From JAVBNH01 sp031551635 (GTDB lineage Bacteria > Bacillota > Clostridia > Oscillospirales > Acutalibacteraceae), in assembly GCA_031551635.1 (NCBI GenBank), contig JAVBNH010000027.1, positions 35,620 through 99,619 on the forward strand: a stretch of DNA of 64,000 nucleotides, in the 5' to 3' direction. The translations under genes were made by a program, and so were the position numbers. Shown here one piece after another: positions 1-8,267 of this stretch. The notes under the pieces were generated by a model, which did no database searches, had not been told where the DNA came from, and saw only the letters and a program-made list of their open reading frames with translations. Every line of letters starts with the position of its first letter. The stretch's first letter is position 1.

Positions 1-299
1 ATTTTGTTGATATATATCACTACAAAGGGGCGTATTCGGATTTTCTTATGGATTGCCTGAAAGAGTCGAGCTATAGGTCACTGATACCGTATTCAATTCC
101 AAAATATGAGGTTGCGCACAAATACGGCTACGGCGGCGGCGCGTCAAGCGGAATGCATGACGCCGCAATAGTCTTTGCCGAAAGTCCGTTTATTCTGTCG
201 ATATTTTCGACAATAGAATATTCAAGTTCCCATAATTACGGTTATCCCTTCCATGAAGCATCAAAATTAATTACACAAATCAATGATATGTTAGTTTAA
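1..299 (+). CDS. Serine hydrolase, class A beta-lactamase-like (C-terminal part)
   Basis: The reading frame is open to the window edge, so this is the 3' end of a longer gene; about 99 residues are visible. The segment HKYGYGGG followed by MHDAAIVFAESPFILSIFST resembles the C-terminal KTG strand and the following strand of class A beta-lactamase-like serine hydrolases (Beta-lactamase2 family), in which the KTG motif lines the active site. Here the middle residue is Tyr. The Ser-x-x-Lys and Ser-Asp-Asn motifs would lie upstream of the window. Such proteins in Clostridia are often cell-wall hydrolases or unknown esterases rather than resistance enzymes. The call rests on one motif, so the family is probable and the substrate unknown. 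Confidence 0.55.
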   Translation, partial: FVDIYHYKGAYSDFLMDCLKESSYRSLIPYSIPKYEVAHKYGYGGGASSGMHDAAIVFAESPFILSIFSTIEYSSSHNYGYPFHEASKLITQINDMLV

Positions 300-418
300 A
301 CAGTCTTTTCCGAATATTGACAAATTAATACGGAATTATCCTGCCGTTTTAAGGCAATAATTATCTTTGAGAGCAGCAGTTTCATTTTTATGAAAAACAT
401 GATAAGACGTTTTCCTTA

Positions 419-490
419 GTACCTTAGTGGGCTGAAAGCTCAATAAAAAACAGGACTTAGGTTGTAGGCTTGCAAGCCAAGCCCACGTTA
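419..490 (+). repeat. Dispersed 73-bp repeat, copy 1
   Basis: This copy begins GTACCTTAGTGGGCTGAAAGC and ends GCCCACGTTA, with an internal hairpin (GGCTTGCAAGCC core). It is one base shorter than the usual 73 bp. TTA precedes it and TTA closes it. It fills most of the gap upstream of sigG. Confidence 0.85.
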
Positions 491-525
491 GCTTATCATC
501 TGCGTGCTATAAAAAGGAGATAATT

Positions 526-1296
526 ATGCAGTATAACAAGGTTGAGATATGCGGTGTCAACACCTCCAAACTGAAGGTGCTGCCGGAAAAGGAGAAGGTA
601 GAGCTATTAAAAAGGGTAAAAAAAGGAGATAAGGCGGCGCGTGACGAGCTTATCAGCGGTAATCTGCGCCTTGTTTTGAGTGTTATACAGAAGTTTACAA
701 ACCGCGGCGAAAACCTCGATGACCTCTTTCAAGTCGGCTGTATCGGACTGATAAAATCTATTGATAACTTTGATATAACCCAGCCTGTAAGGTTTTCGAC
801 TTACGCCGTTCCGATGATTATCGGCGAAATCCGCCGTTATCTCAGAGACAATAACACCCTGCGCGTGAGCCGCTCCATGAGAGATATAGCATATAAGGCT
901 ATGCAGGTTCGCGAGCAGCTTCAGAATGAGTACCAAAGGGAACCGACAATAGAGGAGATAGCGAAGGCGCTTGAGATGCCGAAGGACAAGGTGGTTGTTG
1001 CCATAGAGGCTATTGCCGAGCCGGTCTCGCTTTATGAGCCGGTTTATTCGGACGGCGCGGACACCATCTATGTCATGGATCAGGTCGGCGACCATAACAG
1101 CGATATGGATTGGCTCGACGAAATTGTGCTTAAAGAGACTATTGTGAATCTTAATGACAGGGAAAAGAGCATACTCAGCATGCGTTTCATGCGGGGTATG
1201 ACTCAGATGGAGGTTGCTCAGGAGATTGGAATTTCACAGGCTCAGGTCTCACGACTTGAAAAAAGCGCCCTCGCCGGAATCAGGAAAAAAAGCTGA
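526..1296 (+). CDS. sigG: RNA polymerase sporulation sigma factor SigG
   Basis: This sigma-70 family factor directs late forespore transcription during endospore formation. At 256 residues it has the family's full length. The N-terminus NKVEICGVNTSKL is the SigG signature. Region 2 is clear (NLRLVLSVIQKF, DDLFQVGCIGLIKSIDNFD, FSTYAVPMIIGEIRRYLRDN), region 3 follows (RVSRSMRDIAYKA), and region 4.2 ends the protein (MTQMEVAQEIGISQAQVSRLEK). The start has a good AAGGAG site seven bases upstream. In Bacillus sigG follows sigE; here it stands alone, preceded by a repeat element and followed by the rpsO promoter, so it is likely monocistronic. A forespore-type promoter could not be picked out with certainty. 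The presence of SigG marks the organism as a spore former or a recent descendant of one. Confidence 0.95.
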   Translation: MQYNKVEICGVNTSKLKVLPEKEKVELLKRVKKGDKAARDELISGNLRLVLSVIQKFTNRGENLDDLFQVGCIGLIKSIDNFDITQPVRFSTYAVPMIIGEIRRYLRDNNTLRVSRSMRDIAYKAMQVREQLQNEYQREPTIEEIAKALEMPKDKVVVAIEAIAEPVSLYEPVYSDGADTIYVMDQVGDHNSDMDWLDEIVLKETIVNLNDREKSILSMRFMRGMTQMEVAQEIGISQAQVSRLEKSALAGIRKKS

Positions 1297-1340
1297 AAGA
1301 GCTGACAGTTTATATAAATTATATAAATTCAAAATTATAC

Positions 1341-1369
1341 TTTACAAAACAGGAATAATATGCTATAAT
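1341..1369 (+). promoter_or_regulatory. Sigma-A promoter for rpsO
   Basis: TTTACA at 1341-1346 and a perfect TATAAT at 1364-1369 are separated by 17 bases. The predicted start near 1376 gives an untranslated leader of about 155 bases before rpsO. Confidence 0.8.
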
Positions 1370-1375
1370 CACTAG

Positions 1376-1533
1376 GTCTAAGCGCTCGGATTACGGATTA
1401 ATCCATAATGCGGCTTGCCGCGCGGTGTTCACCTGCCGTATTCTGGGGCTTTTGATAATATAAAAAGGTGAATAGTCGGGAGTGTTTAATAACCCCCCTT
1501 GACTGTTCATACCTAAAGAAAGGTATGAAAAAA
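1376..1533 (+). promoter_or_regulatory. rpsO leader, possible S15 autoregulatory RNA
   Basis: The long leader contains GC-rich complementary segments (GCGGCTTGCCGCGC around 1411; GGGAGTGTTTAATAACCCCCC around 1479). S15 leaders in several phyla fold so that free S15 binds and blocks translation. The length and structure fit that role, but no known S15 leader class is recognised here. Confidence 0.35.
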
Positions 1534-1797
1534 ATGACAGCTGAAGAAAAAACCGCCGTAATGCAGGAATATGCTTTACATGAGGGCGACACAGGTTCCC
1601 CTGAGGTGCAGATTGCTGTTCTCACTAAGAGAATCAATGATTTAACCGAGCATCTCAAAGCCCACAAAAAAGACTTCCATTCAAGAAGGGGACTTCTTAA
1701 AATGGTCGGTCACAGGCGTAACCTTCTTGCATATTTGCAAAAAGTTGATGTTGAGCGTTACCGTTCAATAATCGCAAGACTTGGTATACGTAAATAA
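1534..1797 (+). CDS. rpsO: 30S ribosomal protein S15
   Basis: S15 binds 16S rRNA and is a primary binder in assembly of the small-subunit platform. The 87-residue product carries the family core: DTGSPEVQIAVLTKRI, then HKKDFHSRRGLLKMVGHRRNLL, and a C-terminus ending RLGIRK. Two ATG codons lie close together (1525 and 1534). AAGAAAGG at 1516-1523 is one base from the first and ten bases from the second, so the second is chosen, giving MTAEEK as the N-terminus. The gene has its own strong promoter and is followed by an inverted repeat and then pnp. The rpsO-pnp order is the usual bacterial arrangement. Confidence 0.96.
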   Translation: MTAEEKTAVMQEYALHEGDTGSPEVQIAVLTKRINDLTEHLKAHKKDFHSRRGLLKMVGHRRNLLAYLQKVDVERYRSIIARLGIRK

Positions 1798-1808
1798 TTG
1801 TCTGCTTT

Positions 1809-1839
1809 CGGCGGTTGATTGTCTGACAGTCAACCGCCG
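1809..1839 (+). terminator. Inverted repeat after rpsO
   Basis: CGGCGGTTGA and TCAACCGCCG form a 10-bp stem with an 11-base loop, 11 bases after the rpsO stop. There is no T-run, so it may be an mRNA-stabilising or processing hairpin rather than a rho-independent terminator. Confidence 0.5.
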
Positions 1840-1947
1840 CATATTCAGTTATCAGTATTCAGTATTCAGGTAACAGGATACAGTTTTTCAGAAACCATTG
1901 GAGCAGTGAGCAAACCTTTAGCAGTGAATAGAGGGCATAATATACTA

Positions 1948-2020
1948 GTACCTTAGTGGGCTGAAAGCGCAATAAAAAACAAGACTTGGGTTGTGGGCTT
2001 GGCAAGCCAAGCCCACGTTA
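1948..2020 (+). repeat. Dispersed 73-bp repeat, copy 2
   Basis: A full 73-base copy running from GTACCTTAGTGGGCTGAAAGC to GCCCACGTTA. The internal hairpin TGGGCTTGGC/GCCAAGCCCA is perfect. It lies between rpsO and pnp. Confidence 0.9.
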
Positions 2021-2319
2021 GGTAAATGCTGATTATATCAAAGATAGGGTGTAAAATTAAAATGGTTTTTACTAATCCTCAATTAAAATAGTTGTAACTT
2101 GTCACAACTTATTCCGAATGCCCTTTTACATTCGGAGTTGCTCCAGTTACGTCTTTTTAATTGGGATCAGTATTATTAAGCGAAGCCTTATCCGACAGCC
2201 CTAACCCCTAACTCCTGTGAAAGATGATATAATCATCTTTCACCTAGGTTGTGCTTTGTATTTATTGCTAAAATCTTGCCTCTTGACTCCTTGGAAATAA
2301 ATAAAATTGAGGTAATGTA
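2021..2319 (+). other. Intergenic region before pnp with small hairpins
   Basis: No gene is seen. Three short inverted repeats are present: AGTTGTAACTTGTCACAACT near 2089, CCGAATG...CATTCGG near 2113-2134, and GAAAGATGAT/ATCATCTTTC near 2219-2242. Positions 2177-2217 match, in inverted orientation, a segment just after pnp (4521-4576). Together with copy 2 of the dispersed repeat, the whole rpsO-pnp gap is repeat-derived. Confidence 0.6.
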
Positions 2320-4530
2320 ATGTTTGAAGAATTCAGAAAATTCGAAACCACCCTTGCCGGGCGTCCTTTCACGGTTGAAACCGGAATGATGGCTCAGCTC
2401 GCCGGCGGCGCATGTCTTGTGCGCTACGGCGAAACAGAAGTGCTTTGCACCGTGACTATGTCGGACAAGCCCCGCGACGGCGTTGACTTTTTCCCTCTTT
2501 CAGTTGATTTTGAAGAAAAACTATACTCAGTCGGAAAAATACCCGGATCCTTCCAGAGACGTGAAGGCAGAGCAAGCGAAAAAGCCGTTCTAGCCTCCCG
2601 CGTTATCGACCGCCCGATACGTCCCCTTTTCCCAAAGGACATGAGAAATGATGTCTGCGTTGTGGCGACTGTAATGTCGGTTGACCCCGACTGCCTGCCC
2701 GAAATCACCGCCATGATAGGCGTTTCAATAGCTATATCCATTTCCGAAATACCTTGGGACGGACCTGTTTCAGGCGTTTCAGTCGGTATGGTTGACGGCA
2801 AGGTCGTCATTAACCCGAATTTCGCCGAGCGCGAGCAGTCCCAGATGTCCGTGACCGTTTCCTCCACTGCCGATTTAATAGCAATGGTTGAGGCAGGCGC
2901 GAATGAAATTACAAACGAAGCCATGTTTGAAGCTATTATGCAGGCTCACGCCGAAAACCAGAAGATGGTTGCTTTTATTTCAGATATTCAAAAGCAAATA
3001 GGCAAGGCTAAGGTGGCTTTTGAGTCAAATGACCCCCCGGAGGATATGTATAACGCGGTCAAGGAGCTGGTCATAGAGGATGTCAGAGCCGCCCTTGACA
3101 CCGACGATAAACGCATCCGTGACGAAAGGCTGAAGCCTGTTTACGAAAAGGTTCACACCGCTTTTGATGAAGCTTATCCCGAAATGACGGCTAAGCTTGA
3201 CGACTGCATGTACAAGCTCCAGAAATATGTCGTGCGCCGCTGGCTGCTTGACGACGGCAAACGCGTTGACGGCAGGGGAATAGATGAAATCCGTCCCCTT
3301 GACGCCAAGGTTGACCTCCTCAGCCGTGTTCATGGCTCGGGTATGTTCACCCGCGGTCAGACGCAGGTTCTCACTATTACGACTTTAGGCTCAATCCGCG
3401 ACGCGCAAAACCTTGACGGCATTGACGAAGAAGAATCCAAGAGATATATGCACCACTATAATTTCCCCTCGTATTCCGTCGGTGAAGCGAGACCCTCAAG
3501 AGGTCCCGGCAGACGCGAAATCGGTCACGGTGCTCTCGCTGAGCGCTCACTGCTGCCGGTTATCCCTTCAATCGAGGAATTCCCCTATTCCATCAGGCTT
3601 GTTTCAGAGGTTCTCTCCTCGAACGGCTCGACCTCTCAGGGCTCTGTATGCGGCTCAACGCTGTCATTGATGGCTGCCGGTGTTCCGATTAAGGCGCCAG
3701 TCGCCGGTATTTCCTGCGGACTTATCACCGAGGGCGACCGCTTCATGACCATGGTTGACATTCAGGGGCTTGAGGATTTCTTCGGCGATATGGACTTCAA
3801 GGTTGCCGGAACCCACAAGGGCATCACCTCCATTCAGATGGACACCAAGGTTCACGGTCTGACCCCCGAAATCGTCAAGGAAGCCCTCGAAAAGACTTAT
3901 AAGGCAAGGCTTTATATTCTTGATGAGATTATGCTCCCCTGCATCAGCGAGCCGCGCAAGGAGCTTTCCAAATATGCTCCCAAGATGCTTACAACGAAAA
4001 TTGACCCCGAGAAAATCGGCGATGTTATTGGCAAGCAGGGCAAGGTTATCCAGAAAATCTGCGCTGAGTGCGGCTGTAAAATCGATGTTGAGGAAGACGG
4101 AAGCATCTTTGTTTCCTCCACAGACCTTGAAGGCGCTCAGAGAGCTCTCAATATGATTGAAACAATCGCGAAAGACCCGGAAATCGGCGCTATTTATAAG
4201 GGTGTCGTAACCCGCCTCATGTCCTTCGGCGCCTTTGTTGAAATCGCTCCGGGCAAGGAGGGAATGGTTCACGTGAGCCACCTCGACGTGAAGCGCACCG
4301 AAAAGGTTGAGGACGCTGTCAGCGTCGGCGACGAGGTTATTGTTAAGGTTCTCGAGATTGATGAGCAGGGCAGAATCAACCTCTCAAGGCGCGAAGCCCT
4401 CATTGAGGTAGAGGGGCTTGTGCCAGAAAACACCCTCGCTCCGGCGGCTCCCCGCAAGCCCAGCGGTTTCGGCGGCGGACACGGCGGCCCGAGGCGTGAC
4501 GGCAACAGGGGTAATAATAACAGGAGATAG
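2320..4530 (+). CDS. pnp: Polyribonucleotide nucleotidyltransferase (PNPase)
   Basis: This enzyme degrades RNA phosphorolytically from the 3' end and can add nucleotides; it acts as a trimer in the cytoplasmic RNA decay machinery. The 736-residue protein has all expected parts: a first RNase PH domain (about 10-140, with FQRREGRASEKAVLASRVID), the alpha-helical linker, a second RNase PH core (about 320-470, with SDG-like active-site context around GSGMFTRGQTQVL), a KH domain (about 560-615, KIGDVIGKQGKVIQKI) and an S1 domain (about 625-695, YKGVVTRLMSFGAFVEIAPGKEG). The C-terminal tail is rich in Gly, Arg and Asn, common in PNPases. The start has GAGG 9 bases upstream. It follows rpsO and has its own downstream terminator. 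Confidence 0.96.
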   Translation: MFEEFRKFETTLAGRPFTVETGMMAQLAGGACLVRYGETEVLCTVTMSDKPRDGVDFFPLSVDFEEKLYSVGKIPGSFQRREGRASEKAVLASRVIDRPIRPLFPKDMRNDVCVVATVMSVDPDCLPEITAMIGVSIAISISEIPWDGPVSGVSVGMVDGKVVINPNFAEREQSQMSVTVSSTADLIAMVEAGANEITNEAMFEAIMQAHAENQKMVAFISDIQKQIGKAKVAFESNDPPEDMYNAVKELVIEDVRAALDTDDKRIRDERLKPVYEKVHTAFDEAYPEMTAKLDDCMYKLQKYVVRRWLLDDGKRVDGRGIDEIRPLDAKVDLLSRVHGSGMFTRGQTQVLTITTLGSIRDAQNLDGIDEEESKRYMHHYNFPSYSVGEARPSRGPGRREIGHGALAERSLLPVIPSIEEFPYSIRLVSEVLSSNGSTSQGSVCGSTLSLMAAGVPIKAPVAGISCGLITEGDRFMTMVDIQGLEDFFGDMDFKVAGTHKGITSIQMDTKVHGLTPEIVKEALEKTYKARLYILDEIMLPCISEPRKELSKYAPKMLTTKIDPEKIGDVIGKQGKVIQKICAECGCKIDVEEDGSIFVSSTDLEGAQRALNMIETIAKDPEIGAIYKGVVTRLMSFGAFVEIAPGKEGMVHVSHLDVKRTEKVEDAVSVGDEVIVKVLEIDEQGRINLSRREALIEVEGLVPENTLAPAAPRKPSGFGGGHGGPRRDGNRGNNNRR

Positions 4531-4576
4531 GTGTTAGGGCATAGGAGATAGGGCTGTCGGATAAGGCTTCGCCTTA
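4521..4576 (-). repeat. Short repeat, inverted partner of 2177-2217
   Basis: GGGCTGTCGGATAAGGCTTC at 4551 onward is the near-exact reverse complement of 2181-2202, and AGGAGATAGG-type words on its left correspond to CTAACTCCTG there. The pair brackets pnp. It shares the word CTATCTCCTG with the tandem array at 14491. Confidence 0.7.
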
Positions 4577-4630
4577 TAATCTATTCTATTTTGCATCCTA
4601 TTTTTGATTTAATCAGTGTTTACTTTAAAG

Positions 4631-4668
4631 AAGCTGCCTGAAGCATAATGTTTCGGACAGCTTTTAAA
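4631..4668 (+). terminator. Rho-independent terminator of pnp
   Basis: AAGCTGCCTGAAGCAT pairs with ATGTTTCGGACAGCTT, about 14 pairs with one mismatch, and is followed by TTTTAAATTTATTTTT. Confidence 0.75.
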
Positions 4669-4834
4669 TTTATTTTTATATAATAACAAATTTAATTATC
4701 CACACCGTAACATACCAGTTATTGCTGTAACAGGTAGACGCTATTTTAAATCGGATAAGTATAATAATGCCTATTTTATAGTCATATTTACGGATATTTT
4801 GCCTTTTTCAGCCCAGACTATGGTTGTTTTTTAC

Positions 4835-4863
4835 TTGACAATTATATAAAAACAGAGTAATAT
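4835..4863 (+). promoter_or_regulatory. Sigma-A promoter for PEP carboxykinase
   Basis: TTGACA at 4835-4840 and TAATAT at 4858-4863 have 17-base spacing. The leader is short, about 45 bases, and ends with TAGGAGTGA before the ATG. No further gene is seen in the 4531-4913 gap. Confidence 0.75.
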
Positions 4864-4913
4864 ATTTATTTAAATTAACTTTTTTATGATTATTTAACTA
4901 GGAGTGAGTTTTT

Positions 4914-6692
4914 ATGTCATTAACAACAAATAAGTCCGTTTTAGAATGGATTGACGCTCAGGTAAAACTGGTTAAGCCGGACAAAATTGTCTGGATTGAC
5001 GGTAGCGTCTCACAGCTTGACGACCTGCGCGCACAATCCTGTGCCAGCGGCGAAATACTGAAGCTCAATGAGGAGCTGCTACCCGGCTGCTATATCCACC
5101 GCACCGCCGAGAATGATGTTGCACGTGTTGAGCACAGAACCTTTATCTGCACAAAAACTGCAGAGGAAGCGGGTCCCACAAATAACTGGATGGATCCTGC
5201 CGATTGCCGCAAAATGCTTTATGAAATCGCCGCCGGCTCCTATGCAGGCAGGACGATGTATGTTATCCCTTATTCCATGGGCCCTGTAGGTTCACCGCTT
5301 TCAAAAATCGGTGTGGAGCTGACTGACTCAATCTATGTCGTGCTGAACATGGCTATTATGACGCGTATTGGTCAGGCTGTTTTTAACGCCCTGGGCGACA
5401 GTAACGACTGGGTTCGCGGGCTGCACTGCAAATGCAATATCGACGAGGAAAAGAGATATATCTGCCATTTCCCGCAGGATAATGAGATTATCTCTGTCAA
5501 CTCCGGCTACGGCGGAAATGTTCTGCTCGGGAAAAAATGCTTTGCGCTGCGTATCGCCTCGTATCAGGGCTGGAAGGAGCAGTGGCAGGCTGAGCATATG
5601 CTAATTCTGGGGCTCGAAAATCCTCAGGGCGAGGTAAAATATATCTGCGCCGCCTTCCCGTCTGCCTGCGGCAAGACAAATCTCGCCATGCTTATTCCTC
5701 CTGAGGGTTATCTTAAAAAGGGCTACAAGGTCTGGTGTGTCGGCGACGACATCGCTTGGATTCGCAAGGGCGCAGACGGCAGGCTCTATGCCATAAATCC
5801 CGAAAACGGCTTCTTTGGCGTCGCTCCCGGAACAAATGCGAAATCCAATCCGAACGCCCTCGATTCAACAAAAAAAGGTACAATATTCACAAATGTCGTG
5901 CATAATCTCGATAATAACACTGTTTGGTGGGAGGGGCTTGACAAGAATCCGCCCGAGAACGCACTCGACTGGAAGGGTAACGCCTGGAACGGCAAAACCA
6001 GCGAGGTCAAGGGCGCTCACCCGAACAGCCGCTTTACCGCTCCGGCAATTAACTGCCCCTGCATAAGCAGTGAATTCGAAAATCCGCAGGGTGTGCCGAT
6101 TTCAGCCTTCGTTTTCGGTGGCAGACGCGAGAAGCTCGCGCCGCTGGTTTATCAGTCAAAGGACTGGGATAACGGCGTTTTTGTCGGCTCGATTATGGCT
6201 TCCGAGACCACAGCGGCGGCGGCAGGCGCGGTAGGCGTTGTCAGACGCGACCCTATGGCTATGATTCCCTTCTGCGGCTATAATATGGCTGAGTACTGGC
6301 AGCACTGGATTGACATCGGCAAGACACTCGATAAGGATAAGGCTCCCAAAATCTTCAATGTCAATTGGTTCAGAAAAGACGACGAGGGCAACTTCCTCTG
6401 GCCGGGTTACGGCGACAATATGCGCGTTCTTGATTGGATTATCGAGCGCTGCGAGGATAAGGTCGGCGCAAGAGAAACAGCTATCGGCTATGTACCCTTT
6501 GCCGAGGATATCAATATCGAAGGGCTTGAGGGTGAGGTAACCCTTGATACACTTAAGTCGATTCTTGAGGTAGACTCCGCGCTTTGGAAAACCGAGTGCG
6601 AGGGTATCGAGGAATTCTACGCAAAATTCGGCGGCAAGCTCCCCGCAACACTCAAGGAGCAGCTTGACAGCCTTAAAAGCTCATTGAAATAA
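4914..6692 (+). CDS. pckG: Phosphoenolpyruvate carboxykinase (GTP)
   Basis: This enzyme interconverts oxaloacetate plus GTP with phosphoenolpyruvate, CO2 and GDP, at the branch between glycolysis/gluconeogenesis and C4 acids. Length (592 residues) and motifs match the GTP-dependent family: YVIPYSMGPVGSPLSKIGVE in the substrate-binding half, the signature P-loop FPSACGKTNLAML near residue 250, the metal/nucleotide segment VGDDIAWI, and FGVAPGTN. The ATP-dependent family, more usual in Firmicutes, has a different P-loop (GLSGTGKT), so the nucleotide assignment is fairly secure. It has its own promoter and terminator and stands alone. In fermenters it may run in the carboxylating direction; that is inference. 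Confidence 0.94.
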   Translation: MSLTTNKSVLEWIDAQVKLVKPDKIVWIDGSVSQLDDLRAQSCASGEILKLNEELLPGCYIHRTAENDVARVEHRTFICTKTAEEAGPTNNWMDPADCRKMLYEIAAGSYAGRTMYVIPYSMGPVGSPLSKIGVELTDSIYVVLNMAIMTRIGQAVFNALGDSNDWVRGLHCKCNIDEEKRYICHFPQDNEIISVNSGYGGNVLLGKKCFALRIASYQGWKEQWQAEHMLILGLENPQGEVKYICAAFPSACGKTNLAMLIPPEGYLKKGYKVWCVGDDIAWIRKGADGRLYAINPENGFFGVAPGTNAKSNPNALDSTKKGTIFTNVVHNLDNNTVWWEGLDKNPPENALDWKGNAWNGKTSEVKGAHPNSRFTAPAINCPCISSEFENPQGVPISAFVFGGRREKLAPLVYQSKDWDNGVFVGSIMASETTAAAAGAVGVVRRDPMAMIPFCGYNMAEYWQHWIDIGKTLDKDKAPKIFNVNWFRKDDEGNFLWPGYGDNMRVLDWIIERCEDKVGARETAIGYVPFAEDINIEGLEGEVTLDTLKSILEVDSALWKTECEGIEEFYAKFGGKLPATLKEQLDSLKSSLK

Positions 6693-6707
6693 TAAAATAA
6701 AAATTGA

Positions 6708-6757
6708 AACGGGCAACATCAGGTACTTTAAAATCATGATGTTGTCCGTTATTTTTT
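6708..6757 (+). terminator. Rho-independent terminator of pckG
   Basis: AACGGGCAACATCA pairs with TGATGTTGTCCGTT (one G-T pair) with a 15-base loop, followed by ATTTTTT. Confidence 0.85.
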
Positions 6758-6776
6758 ATGCTCTGAATAATTATTC

Positions 6777-6804
6777 TTGACAGAATAATTATTTGTGGTA
6801 TAAT
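6777..6804 (+). promoter_or_regulatory. Consensus promoter of the first standalone ATPase
   Basis: TTGACA at 6777-6782, a 16-base spacer, and TATAAT at 6799-6804. It overlaps the longest possible reading frame of the next gene, which argues for a start downstream at TTG 6823. The sequence from TATAAT to the start resembles that of the third ATPase at 28888-28914. Confidence 0.85.
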
Positions 6805-6822
6805 GTTTCTTGGGTGATCAGT

Positions 6823-8229
6823 TTGAAGAATTTTGTTAATCGTGAGAAAGAGCTTGCGGCATTGAATGAGCAATATTTAATGGCACAAGCGTCTTTTGTG
6901 GTGATTTACGGGCGGCGGAGAATAGGCAAAACCACGCTGATAAAAGAATTTATCAAGGACAAGCGCGCTTTTTATTTTTTGGCAAGCGAAGAAAACGAGA
7001 CACTATCCTTGAAAAGCTTTGCAACTGCGCTTTCCGATTATACGGCGCAGGAATATCTGAAAAATGCCGCCTTTAATAACTGGAAAGACCTGTTCGAAAT
7101 ATTTATAAACTTCAAGCAAAGTGAAAAAAAACTGATTATTATAGATGAGCTGCCTTATATGGTTGCTGCTAATCCGGCGTTTCCTTCTATACTTCAATGG
7201 CTTTGGGATTCTTGGTTTATACATGAAAATATAATGCTGATTCTGTGCGGCTCACTGATAAATATGATGGAAAAGCATACGCTGAACTATAACAGTCCCT
7301 TGTACGGCCGCCGTACAGGGCAAATAAAGCTGAAGCAGATTGATTTTGCTAATTATAATAAATTTTATGATAATTTGTCTTACCGTGATTTGGTTGAGCA
7401 TTATGCTGTGACCGGCGGTGTTCCTAAATATATCGAGCTTTTCGACGGAAAAAAAGATTTGTTCAGCGAAATTCAAAGCTTGATTCTCTCACCCTCGAGC
7501 CTTCTTTTTGAAGAGCCGGAATTTTTACTGCGCCGTGAGGTTGAAGAAATCGGCAGCTATTTTTCAATAATAAAAAGTATCGCATCGGGAAACAGAAAAC
7601 CGGGAAAAATAAGCGCCGACATCGGCATAAAACAAACCAGTCTTCCAAAATATTTAAAAACCTTGATAGATTTGGATATTATCGAACGCGAAGTGCCTGT
7701 CACTGAAAATAATCCCGAAAAAAGTAAAATGAGCCTTTATCAGATAAAGGATAATTTCCTGCGTTTCTGGTTTCGCTTTGTTTATCCTGAGCGCGGTCGT
7801 CTTGAGCTTGGTCAGTCGGATTATGTTCTTCAAAAAATAAAAGCCGGTTTTATTGACAGCCATACGGCTTATATCTATGAAAATGTATGCCGAAGCGAGC
7901 TTTGGCAGCTTTCACAAAAGGGCGAGCATTCATTTAACAAGCTCGGTCGCTGGTGGAACAGCAGGGAAGAGATAGACATTGTGGCAATTGACAGTGGGGG
8001 GTGTGATATTGTTTTTGCGGAATGTAAATATCGCTCTTTGCCGACAGATGTGGATGTTTTTTATGAGCTTCTTCGAAAGAAAGATCTTGTAATTTGGAAT
8101 AATGCAACACGCAAAGAAAAATTCGTTTTATTTTCTATAAGTGGTTTTACAAATAGATTGATTGAGCTTGCGTTTGAACGTGACGATTTAATGCTTGTAG
8201 GTGAAGAAGGCGAAATGAAAAAAAAGTAA
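6823..8229 (+). CDS. Standalone AAA+ ATPase with DUF234-like nuclease-fold domain
   Basis: A P-loop ATPase of the archaeal-type (ATPase_2) group. The Walker A motif is YGRRRIGKTTLIKEF near residue 30 and Walker B is KKLIIIDELPY near residue 110. Residues of about 260-320 look like a winged-helix segment (GKISADIGIKQTSLPKYLKTL). The C-terminus contains EEIDIVAID and FAECKYRS, the D...ExK pattern of a PD-(D/E)XK-like fold, as described for DUF234. TTG at 6823 is taken as the start because the promoter covers earlier codons and GGGTGAT lies six bases upstream. Similar proteins are abundant, patchily distributed and of unknown function. Two other ATPases of this general kind occur at 22331 and 28912. 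Confidence 0.8.
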   Translation: MKNFVNREKELAALNEQYLMAQASFVVIYGRRRIGKTTLIKEFIKDKRAFYFLASEENETLSLKSFATALSDYTAQEYLKNAAFNNWKDLFEIFINFKQSEKKLIIIDELPYMVAANPAFPSILQWLWDSWFIHENIMLILCGSLINMMEKHTLNYNSPLYGRRTGQIKLKQIDFANYNKFYDNLSYRDLVEHYAVTGGVPKYIELFDGKKDLFSEIQSLILSPSSLLFEEPEFLLRREVEEIGSYFSIIKSIASGNRKPGKISADIGIKQTSLPKYLKTLIDLDIIEREVPVTENNPEKSKMSLYQIKDNFLRFWFRFVYPERGRLELGQSDYVLQKIKAGFIDSHTAYIYENVCRSELWQLSQKGEHSFNKLGRWWNSREEIDIVAIDSGGCDIVFAECKYRSLPTDVDVFYELLRKKDLVIWNNATRKEKFVLFSISGFTNRLIELAFERDDLMLVGEEGEMKKK

Positions 8230-8267
8230 CCGCTGATTATGTCAGCGGCTACAATATAACCTTACTC

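Noticed and set aside
607..1095. 162-codon frame opposite sigG
   Set aside because: It lies wholly within sigG, has no ribosome binding site and no recognisable motif; it is a shadow of the conserved coding sequence.
3664..4281. 205-codon frame opposite pnp
   Set aside because: Fully overlaps the KH and second RNase PH domains of pnp; no start signals.
6793..6822. Longer N-terminus for the first ATPase
   Set aside because: These codons overlap the -10 box of a consensus promoter, so they cannot be transcribed from it.
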